Shown piece by piece: positions 1 to 5,303 of a stretch of DNA of 6,331 nt. The DNA is taken from positions 1 through 6,331 of the forward strand of contig CADBQZ010000126.1 of NCBI GenBank assembly GCA_902796865.1, given 5' to 3'. The notes beneath the pieces were generated by a model. The model was not told the DNA's origin and searched no databases. It worked only from the letters and a program-made list of their open reading frames with translations. Source of the DNA: an uncultured Ruminococcus sp. GTDB taxonomy: Bacteria; Bacillota; Clostridia; Oscillospirales; Ruminococcaceae. Every line of letters starts with the position of its first letter. The first letter of the stretch is position 1. Made by a program: the position numbers and the translations under genes.

Positions 1-322
1 ACAGCAGCGTGACCGACAGCATTTCCGAATTCATTATGATCTATTCCCATGATCGTTGTTTCTTTCTCGTCTATCATTACTTTCATGCCTTCATCAAGCT
101 GATATTTCTCGTTATTTTCAAGCATGATCGCCGCCTTATTGTCGGTTATCACGGCGACCCCATCGGCAGATATATTGATCGTTCCCATCAGACTCCAGAA
201 AAGAATCCCTAACAGGATAACGAGTATAGCGGCAAGTACGAGCCATACCATTGGCTTTGTTACACGAAGATAATCCGTTAGCTGACCCGGCAGGACAGAC
301 GCTCTTTTACTTTAAAGGAACG
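1..322 (-). pseudogene. NHLM/NHLP-type HlyD-like secretion adaptor, 5' end disrupted, partial at window edge
   Basis: From about 290 down to 1 the minus strand is an uninterrupted frame reading LPGQLTDYLRVTKPMVWLVL, then a hydrophobic membrane segment (AAILVILLGILFW), then a beta-rich stretch with DEGMKVMIDEKETTIMGID. From memory of the family this matches the N-terminus of HlyD-like membrane fusion proteins of NHLM bacteriocin export systems (pattern SPEQL-x-D-Y-x-RVT-x-P-x-x-WL, one membrane helix, lipoyl/barrel region). The family's expected upstream residues (F-x-x-x-x-ERLS) are present but in another frame: 322-293 reads RSFKVKERLS, and one base seems missing near 291-293, where TCC-TG-CCG would otherwise give S-x-P. 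Neither frame has an ATG, GTG or TTG upstream of ATG 249-251, which lies inside the conserved part and has no ribosome site. In-frame stops lie just before both segments, and the gene starts about 20 bases behind a terminator. I infer a decayed or assembly-damaged gene. The C-terminus lies outside the window, so I cannot say whether the rest is intact. Confidence 0.6.
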
Positions 323-342
323 TTTTTATTTTTTAATGCTCT

Positions 343-379
343 ATAAAAAGAAACAAGACCACAGTTCCCTGTAGTCTTG
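343..379 (-). terminator. Rho-independent terminator of the phosphopantetheinyl transferase gene
   Basis: On the minus strand CAAGACTACAG and CTGTGGTCTTG form an 11-bp stem (one T-G wobble) around a GGAA tetraloop, and the stem is followed by TTTCTTTTTAT. The stem occupies 354-379 and begins 5 bases after the transferase stop codon. The other strand also has a T-run (380-386) after the stem, so it could work in both directions, but no plus-strand gene reaches it. Confidence 0.88.
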
Positions 380-384
380 ATTTT

Positions 385-954
385 TTATATTCCCACAACA
401 GACATATAAACATTTCCGGTTCTTGTAGTTTTGACCTTATCTTTTAAAAGCATCGTATCAATCTTTTTCAGATCACTTGATATACCGTTTCCTGTGTATT
501 TAACATAACTTTCTTTTATTGTCCATATCCTTGTGAATTCGGCAGCTTTATCATTTGAGTTTTCAATAAGATCCAGTTCATGATCGCTGCAAACATATTC
601 TGCTGTCTTTGGATTATATTTCCCTATCAGCTGAATATCAATACCTATCTCTTTATCAGAAACAATACAAACGCACTCATCACCTGAATGACTGATATTA
701 AAATAAACTCCGCTGTGATCTTTTATATATGGTTTGCCATGCTCAGTAAAATCAATTTCAAAATCAACAATACCAAAACACTCCTTCATTCCATATATTA
801 AAAGCATATATGAGACCGCAGAAAGCCTGCGGTCTCTGTCATTAACATACCTCAGAGCCTTTTTTCTTCTCTCTTCCGGAAGGACAGTCATAACTTCATT
901 GAAATCAGATTCAGTCATCCTATCCACACCGGAAAAATAATATATTCTATACAT
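385..954 (-). CDS. Sfp-type 4'-phosphopantetheinyl transferase superfamily protein
   Basis: This family moves the phosphopantetheine arm from coenzyme A to a serine of an acyl or peptidyl carrier protein in the cytoplasm. The 189-residue product shows the family landmarks in order: HGKPY (72-76), NISHSGD (86-92), GIDIQ (104-108) with D106 as expected metal ligand, and W144-T-I-K147-E148-S with K152, the W-x-x-KES-x-x-K signature with metal-binding E148. Position 108 is Gln where Sfp has the Glu of GIDIE, a known variation among these enzymes. The protein is shorter than Sfp (about 224 residues) and stops soon after the last core strand (VYMSVVGI), next to its terminator. It has its own promoter and no carrier protein, polyketide or peptide synthetase gene lies nearby, so the substrate is unknown; it could be the general fatty-acid carrier protein or a secondary-metabolite one. 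The ATG at 954 gives a family-like N-terminus (MYRIYYF) but has only a weak ribosome site (AGG at 964-966); an in-frame CTG at 979-981 is a possible alternative. Confidence 0.9.
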   Translation of the reverse strand: MYRIYYFSGVDRMTESDFNEVMTVLPEERRKKALRYVNDRDRRLSAVSYMLLIYGMKECFGIVDFEIDFTEHGKPYIKDHSGVYFNISHSGDECVCIVSDKEIGIDIQLIGKYNPKTAEYVCSDHELDLIENSNDKAAEFTRIWTIKESYVKYTGNGISSDLKKIDTMLLKDKVKTTRTGNVYMSVVGI

Positions 955-987
955 CGTTTTGCGCCTGCTGCTATAAAACAGTCAGAT

Positions 988-996
988 CTCCCTTCT
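988..996 (-). promoter_or_regulatory. Strong Shine-Dalgarno sequence, oddly far from the annotated ATG
   Basis: The minus strand reads AGAAGGGAG here, the best ribosome-binding sequence of the leader. It lies 33 bases upstream of ATG 952-954, too far for ordinary initiation. It lies 6 bases before CTG 979-981, which is in frame with the ATG and directly preceded by an in-frame TGA. Starting at CTG would add nine residues (xFYSSRRKT) that do not look family-like. Confidence 0.5.
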
Positions 997-1003
997 TTAT
1001 CTC

Positions 1004-1039
1004 TGTTTTAATTATATCATACTTTTTGCTTTTTGTAAA
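1004..1039 (-). promoter_or_regulatory. SigA-type promoter with extended -10 for the phosphopantetheinyl transferase gene
   Basis: On the minus strand the -35 is TTTACA (1034-1039, five of six consensus bases) and the -10 is TATAAT (1011-1016, perfect), with a 17-base spacer and the extended -10 element TG-A just before the -10 (1017-1019). The predicted transcript start is near 1004, giving a leader of about 50 bases before ATG 954. A/T-only sequence upstream could act as an UP element. This is read from the sequence and no transcript data are available. Confidence 0.85.
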
Positions 1040-1078
1040 GATGAAAATAAAAATAATCTTTATTTTTATTATTATCTT
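1038..1078. repeat. 41-base AT near-palindrome overlapping the -35 region
   Basis: Two 19-base arms (1038-1056 and 1060-1078) are inverted copies with two mismatches around a three-base TCT centre. The left arm begins AAGATGAAAATAAAA and the right arm ends TTATTATTATCTT. The left arm overlaps the last two bases of the transferase -35 hexamer. It could be a regulator site, a cruciform-prone sequence, or chance in a stretch that is nearly all A and T. It is not followed by the T-run expected of a terminator in the minus direction. Confidence 0.5.
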
Positions 1079-1430
1079 CTTTTATTTCTAAAATTATAGC
1101 CGAAATAAAGGTTACAAAAATAATACCAAATTATTACAAATATAGCATTATATTGTCATATTTATGTAACTTTATTTATTTCTGTAATATTTTATTTCTT
1201 TTTTCATTTTTCAGATTTATTTTTTTCGACAAAATGAGCATTTGATTTTATGTTTTAAAATAGCTATGTTTTTTACTATTCAATTTTAGTACCACAAAAA
1301 AGTGTTTAGCATAGATTTGACTTATTTCTATGGATTTACGCTAATTTATAGTATTTTATTTCTTTTTTTCGGAAATTAATTCTATTTAAGACAGTTATTT
1401 TTTCTATTTTTTAACCAAAAATGTTTTTTA
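1079..1430. other. AT-rich intergenic spacer without a supported gene
   Basis: The spacer has G+C of about 15-18% in the two 60-base blocks I counted (1081-1140 and 1381-1440). I see no open frame with a ribosome site on either strand and no tRNA or rRNA. Several TATAAT-like hexamers occur on the minus strand (for example 1093-1098 and 1147-1152), but none has a convincing -35 at 16-18 bases, and many are expected by chance here. A 17-base low-complexity motif, TATTTTATTTCTTTTTT, occurs at 1188-1204 and again at 1352-1368. Confidence 0.7.
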
Positions 1431-1490
1431 TAATAAAAAGCAGGGGATATAGTATTATATTGACCAATATCCCCTGTTTTTTATTTTTTT
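1431..1490. terminator. Bidirectional hairpin terminator closing the holA-to-GNAT operon
   Basis: CAGGGGATAT (1441-1450) and ATATCCCCTG (1467-1476) form a perfect 10-bp stem with a 16-base loop. Read on the minus strand the stem is followed by CTTTTTATTAT, which fits termination 54 bases after the acetyltransferase stop codon. Read on the plus strand it is followed by TTTTTTATTTTTTT, an even better U-tract, although no plus-strand gene is visible upstream. Confidence 0.87.
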
Positions 1491-1529
1491 ATAGTATTTT
1501 CATTCTTTTTTTTATTGCTGCTTTTTTAT

Positions 1530-2009
1530 TTATTTATCGAAGATCAGTTCTAAAGTTGTCTTCTGAACGGTCATATTCTGCTTATCGTAAAACTTTTTAG
1601 CAGAATCGTTGCCCTCCCAGACATTAAGTGTAAGATTATGTATGCCATTGCTTTCTGCATATTTCTTTATATGAGAAAAAAGCATACTCCCTATCCCCTG
1701 CCCTCTTACGTTTTCATCGACACACAGATCGTCAAGATAGAGTGACCTTAAATCGCAAAGAGCACTGTTATTCTTCACGTCACTCAAAATACACATTGCA
1801 TAACCGACCGTTGTATCATTATTTTCATCATATGCAACGAAAACCGGACGATTCGAGTCATTTATCATATCTTCTATTTCTTTAGCTGTATACTTTTGTC
1901 CGCCGTTTCTAAAAAGATCAGGACGGCTTTGACTGTGAACTGTACATATCTGTACAAGCATTTTCTCAATATACGGAATATCTTTAATTTCAGCATCTCT
2001 TATATTCAT
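1530..2009 (-). CDS. GNAT family N-acetyltransferase
   Basis: A predicted cytoplasmic acetyl-CoA-dependent N-acetyltransferase of 159 residues, the usual single-domain size. The start MNIRDAEIKDIPYIEKML is typical of the family. The acetyl-CoA pyrophosphate-binding motif R-x-x-G-x-G appears as VRGQGIG (101-107), preceded by the strand LYLDDLCVDENV. The C-terminal NVWEGNDSAKKFYDKQNM (from about 129) is the standard N-x-x-A-x-x-x-Y region of motif B. I chose ATG 2007-2009 because it follows the upstream stop codon (TGA, 2011-2013) after a single base and has AAAGG at 2020-2024. In-frame ATGs further up, as far as 2084, would add up to 25 non-family residues and overlap the phosphatase gene. The final residues are LELIFDK and the stop lies 54 bases before the terminator. 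The substrate cannot be predicted: members act on amino acids, polyamines, antibiotics or protein N-termini. It is the last gene of the operon. Confidence 0.9.
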   Translation of the reverse strand: MNIRDAEIKDIPYIEKMLVQICTVHSQSRPDLFRNGGQKYTAKEIEDMINDSNRPVFVAYDENNDTTVGYAMCILSDVKNNSALCDLRSLYLDDLCVDENVRGQGIGSMLFSHIKKYAESNGIHNLTLNVWEGNDSAKKFYDKQNMTVQKTTLELIFDK

Positions 2010-2010
2010 T

Positions 2011-2736
2011 TCAATCATGCCTTTCATCAGTATTATCATACATTTCGCAAAATCTTCCCGAGAATGATGGCTTAATACCATCAATAGTCAAATGCTCGGT
2101 ATTGCCAAAACGTATTATTCTGAAATAAGCTTTGCCTTTTCGGCGCTCTTCAGTATAAAGCTCTGTAACTGACGTCGTTAAAGCGCAGCAGCCATGCCAC
2201 AAGGTCATAGGCGATACCCCAAGCAGATGTGCAAGCATTACGCACTCTACTCCGAAATGACAAAACAGCGCTATAGTATCGCTGTTAGGAGCATTTACCT
2301 TATAATGATCATCTATACGCTCATATCCGTGCTTTTTTAAAAGCTCATCAAGACCGTACCATACACGCCTTGCTTCAGATATAACATTGCCGTTTTGCAT
2401 TACATCTGTAAGAAACCAGCTGTCACGATCAAAATACCGCTTTTCAGCAGTCCACTGTTCAGGCAGCCAATCCCATGGAATATGCGGACTTTCGCCGCCT
2501 ATCGTTATAGGAGCATGAAATTCTCTCGCCCATGGAAGAATCTCAGCTTGTTTTCCAAATCGTTTAAGAGTATATGAAGCAGTCTCCATTGCCCTTCCGA
2601 GCGGTGACATATAAAAATAGTCTATTTTTTGTCCTTCCAGATATTTTGAAAGGCTTTCTGCTTCTTTTTTGCCTCTTTCGGTAAGACAATCATTTTCATA
2701 ATCCGGATCACCGTGTCTTATAATAAGTATCCTCAA
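2011..2736 (-). CDS. Histidine phosphatase family protein (phosphoglycerate mutase-like)
   Basis: A 241-residue member of the histidine phosphatase superfamily, which transfers phosphate through a phosphohistidine. The N-terminus MRILIIRHGDPDYENDCLTE carries the catalytic RHG (R7-H8-G9). MSPLGRAMETA follows (R48, the second phosphate-pocket Arg), then E72 in REFHAPI as likely acid and H160 in the CHFG motif as the second catalytic His. The aromatic middle (IPWDWLPEQW, YFDRDSWF) is the cap region, whose sequence does not tell me the substrate, so the name phosphoglycerate mutase should not be taken literally. The start is TTG at 2734-2736: an in-frame stop lies at 2755-2757 with no ATG or GTG between, the RHG motif follows at once, and AGAGGA (2745-2750) is 8 bases ahead. 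It starts 14 bases after the DHHW gene and ends 1 base before the acetyltransferase, whose ribosome site lies in its last codons. No signal peptide is visible, so it is probably cytoplasmic. Confidence 0.9.
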   Translation of the reverse strand: MRILIIRHGDPDYENDCLTERGKKEAESLSKYLEGQKIDYFYMSPLGRAMETASYTLKRFGKQAEILPWAREFHAPITIGGESPHIPWDWLPEQWTAEKRYFDRDSWFLTDVMQNGNVISEARRVWYGLDELLKKHGYERIDDHYKVNAPNSDTIALFCHFGVECVMLAHLLGVSPMTLWHGCCALTTSVTELYTEERRKGKAYFRIIRFGNTEHLTIDGIKPSFSGRFCEMYDNTDERHD

Positions 2737-2750
2737 AACCGTATTCCTCT

Positions 2751-3893
2751 CTATTCAAAAAATGCCACATTTTTTACATTCTTATCTTCCGCAAATGTTG
2801 ACGCATTATACAAGAATAATGTTTGTCCGTAATCGCTCGGATTCACATAATCCCTTATATCGCCTTTTAAATAACGAGGGTCTATAAGCGTGATCTCCGA
2901 ATAGTGATTTACTAAAAACGGAACAAAAGAATTTGCATATGAATCCTTTATGACAAGTATCTTTTTCTTGTTAAGTGCATCTGTCTTTATTATAGTACAG
3001 GCACGATTATCGCCTAAAAATACATTATATTTGCTTGGTTTATCCAAAAATTCCCTGAAATAAATGCTGTCCTTATCCTCAACACTGCTGCCGTCCTGAA
3101 GAGAAACATTTGTGACATTATTACCGTGATCATATGAATAAATATCTATAACATCTTTATCCACGCCATTATATAAACATTTATTATAAAATGTTCCCTG
3201 AAAATCATCTGCTGCGTGTTCAATATCAAATTTTTCATGGTCTACCGGCATAAATCCCAGTTTTGATGATGCCTTTCTGTAAGCACAGTAAGCGCCATAG
3301 CTTGTCCAATGGTGGTCTGTACGATAGTAAATATACTCGTCTTTTTCTGCTGTTAAAGCATCAGATACATCTATTACGTTTACCTTGCTGGTAAAGCCGG
3401 AGCAAGTCTCATCTATGAACTCCATCTGATCCAGCTGAGGTGCATTTGAAGGCAGCTTATCATTATATATTCCGGCAGAAGTAGGAACAAGCATAAAATA
3501 TGTTTTAGTATTTACATAGTGAGCCGCAAACTCATTAACAGCCTGTACAGACCTTGATACCTCTTTATAATCGGGTTCTTTAAGTCTTTCTATCAGCATA
3601 TTATCGCCTAAATAAATATTATTTATACAGTTTTTACCCATAAATCTGTCAATAAACATCTTTGTTCTGATAAACGCCATTCTTCCCTGAAAGTTATCGG
3701 AAATATATCTTCCAAGATCATTCATATAACTCTTATCAAAAATTGCTGAAATGGAAAGATCAGGCTTTTTCGCAAGCGGTCTGTTCTCGGTTTCAGAAAA
3801 CACTTTTTTTTCGGAAACTATAAATATAACAGGCATTATGAATATAATAATAATAAATACGGCTGCTGATATTATTCTCTGCTTCTTTTCCAT
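2751..3893 (-). CDS. DHHW family protein, AlgX/AlgJ-like partner of the MBOAT acyltransferase
   Basis: A 380-residue, probably membrane-anchored extracellular protein. An N-terminal hydrophobic helix (about 8-26, AAVFIIIIFIMPVIFIV) follows a short basic MEKKQR end and is not followed by an obvious cleavage site, which suggests an uncleaved anchor. ENRPLAKKPDL (36-46) is the usual start of the family's outer domain. The signature YRTDHHWTSYG (190-200; DHHW at 193-196) and the later VIKDSYANSFVPFL (D317-S318) resemble the Asp-His and Ser elements of SGNH-type AlgJ/AlgX O-acetyltransferases. In those systems this protein transfers acetyl groups from the MBOAT partner to a sugar polymer; I infer the same here. 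The polymer is unknown, and no polysaccharide synthesis gene lies in the window. It begins 15 bases after the MBOAT gene, with AAAGGGGA (3903-3910) as ribosome site overlapping that gene's stop. Confidence 0.88.
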   Translation of the reverse strand: MEKKQRIISAAVFIIIIFIMPVIFIVSEKKVFSETENRPLAKKPDLSISAIFDKSYMNDLGRYISDNFQGRMAFIRTKMFIDRFMGKNCINNIYLGDNMLIERLKEPDYKEVSRSVQAVNEFAAHYVNTKTYFMLVPTSAGIYNDKLPSNAPQLDQMEFIDETCSGFTSKVNVIDVSDALTAEKDEYIYYRTDHHWTSYGAYCAYRKASSKLGFMPVDHEKFDIEHAADDFQGTFYNKCLYNGVDKDVIDIYSYDHGNNVTNVSLQDGSSVEDKDSIYFREFLDKPSKYNVFLGDNRACTIIKTDALNKKKILVIKDSYANSFVPFLVNHYSEITLIDPRYLKGDIRDYVNPSDYGQTLFLYNASTFAEDKNVKNVAFFE

Positions 3894-3908
3894 ATAGCTG
3901 TTTCCCCT

Positions 3909-5300
3909 TTAAAATCTGAAGTACAAAAACGGATTATAGCTTGCATCAACAAGGTATGCGCTGCATAATAGCAGCATCAATGCTTGTACAACAGGTATAG
4001 CATAATAAACATACTCTTTCTTTTTAACATTGAACAAAAGCTTGTCATAAAGCTTTTTAGGCAATTCTGTACTTCCGACCGCACAAATCACAAACAGAAT
4101 AAAATAATTCCTTAAAATATACCATGTAAAGCTGTCAGCAAAACCAGTACCGCCGCCTAACATAGTTCCGATAAAGCTGAAAGCATCACCTAACGTATCT
4201 GTATCAAACAATACCCAGCCAAACACGACCAGTATAAATGTATAAGCAGTAGTTATAAAGCCCGGAAGTTTCTTTAATATATCTCCTAAGAAAATCCTTT
4301 CGAGTACTATGAAAAATCCAAAATACAATCCCCAAAGAATAAAATTCCAGCTTGCACCATGCCAAAGACCTGTAAGTCCCCATACGATCAAAAGATTTCT
4401 GAGCGTTTTTAAGCTTCCGTTCCTGTTTCCTCCGAGAGGTATATATACATAAGACTTAAACCATGAACCAAGTGTTATATGCCACCTTCTCCAGAATTCA
4501 GATATGCTTTTTGAAACATACGGATGACGGAAATTCTCAGGGAAATTGAATCCAAGCATTTTTCCAAGTCCTATAGCCATATCTGAATATCCCGAAAAAT
4601 CATAATATATCTGGAAAGTATATGCCAATATTCCAAGCCATGCACTCATAGTGGACAACGCAGGATATTCCATACCCTTTATCTCAGTCCAAAGCATACC
4701 TATATTATTGGCAAGTATTACCTTTTTTACAAGACCTTTTATGAATATACCAACGCCTTCACCTAAAAGGAGCGCATTGATCTTTCTCTTGGAAAGTTCT
4801 GCTTCGACTTCCTCATATCGTACTATAGGTCCTGCGACTATCTGAGGGAAAAGCGTTACATAAGCTGCATAATTTATAAAATTTCTTTGTACCTTTATTT
4901 TTCTCATATACATATCAATAGTATACGACATACTCTGGAATGTATAGAAAGATATTCCCACAGGAAGCGGAAGCTTATCTACATCAGCACCAAATATACT
5001 CATAAAAAATCCGAAATATTTAAACGTAAATAATATACCAAGATTTACAGCGATAGACCCTATAAGTGCAATACGCCTTATCTTATCATCGTAATCATAC
5101 TTGTCTATGATCCTGCCTGCTGTATAGTCTATGAGTGTTGTTAAAAGCATAAGAAAAACATATACAGGTTCTCCCCAGGCATAAAAAACAACTCCTGAAA
5201 TAAGAAGTATGATATTCTTCGTACTCTTTGGAGCTATATAATATATAAGCAGAACAAGGGGAAGAAAAAAATATAAAAATATAAGACTTGAAAATACCAT
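3909..5300 (-). CDS. MBOAT family membrane O-acyltransferase (AlgI/PatA/DltB-like)
   Basis: A 463-residue polytopic inner-membrane protein with about ten hydrophobic segments, the normal length for bacterial MBOAT proteins. The start MVFSSLIFLYFFLPLVLLIY is characteristic of the AlgI branch. Conserved features in order are LPLPVGISFYTFQSMSY (110-126), FPQIVAGPIVRY (151-162), YYDFSGYSDMAIGLGKMLGF (232-251), FWRRWHITLGSWFKSYVYIPLGG (269-291, with H274) and GLWHGASWNFILWG (311-324), where H314 is the expected catalytic histidine. Known relatives pass acyl groups from a cytoplasmic donor across the membrane to modify alginate, peptidoglycan or teichoic acid. The adjacent DHHW gene makes an AlgI/AlgJ-like acetylation pair the best reading. 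A DltB role is unlikely because no dltA, dltC or dltD is present. The ATG at 5300 is fixed by AAAGGGAGG (5307-5315), which lies within the last codons of rnmV, and the ATG is only 3 bases after that gene's stop, so translation of the two is probably coupled. Confidence 0.93.
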   Translation of the reverse strand: MVFSSLIFLYFFLPLVLLIYYIAPKSTKNIILLISGVVFYAWGEPVYVFLMLLTTLIDYTAGRIIDKYDYDDKIRRIALIGSIAVNLGILFTFKYFGFFMSIFGADVDKLPLPVGISFYTFQSMSYTIDMYMRKIKVQRNFINYAAYVTLFPQIVAGPIVRYEEVEAELSKRKINALLLGEGVGIFIKGLVKKVILANNIGMLWTEIKGMEYPALSTMSAWLGILAYTFQIYYDFSGYSDMAIGLGKMLGFNFPENFRHPYVSKSISEFWRRWHITLGSWFKSYVYIPLGGNRNGSLKTLRNLLIVWGLTGLWHGASWNFILWGLYFGFFIVLERIFLGDILKKLPGFITTAYTFILVVFGWVLFDTDTLGDAFSFIGTMLGGGTGFADSFTWYILRNYFILFVICAVGSTELPKKLYDKLLFNVKKKEYVYYAIPVVQALMLLLCSAYLVDASYNPFLYFRF

Positions 5301-5303
5301 TTT

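Noticed and set aside
9..212. Plus-strand open frame of 67 codons
   Set aside because: It is the antisense of the HlyD-like coding segment, which has clear family features on the minus strand, and it has no ribosome site or family resemblance.
734..940. Plus-strand open frame inside the phosphopantetheinyl transferase gene
   Set aside because: It lies wholly opposite a well-supported gene with intact motifs and has no ribosome site.
1041..1091. Short plus-strand frame of 16 codons made of Ile, Phe and Lys
   Set aside because: It is low-complexity sequence within the near-palindrome, with no usable ribosome site.
1245..1320. Sequence resembling a Cas9 repeat/tracrRNA (GTTTTAAAATAGCTATG and a later AGCATAG)
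   Set aside because: There is a single copy with no spacers, no second repeat, no cas gene and no convincing anti-repeat fold; the likeness is short and expected in AT-rich DNA.
2007..2084. Longer start for the acetyltransferase at ATG 2084
   Set aside because: The extra 25 residues overlap the phosphatase coding sequence by 74 bases and do not look like GNAT sequence, while ATG 2009 follows the upstream stop directly and gives the normal N-terminus.
3909..5300. DltB (teichoic acid D-alanylation) identity for the MBOAT protein
   Set aside because: No dltA, dltC or dltD is adjacent, and the DHHW partner points to the AlgI/PatA-type branch.
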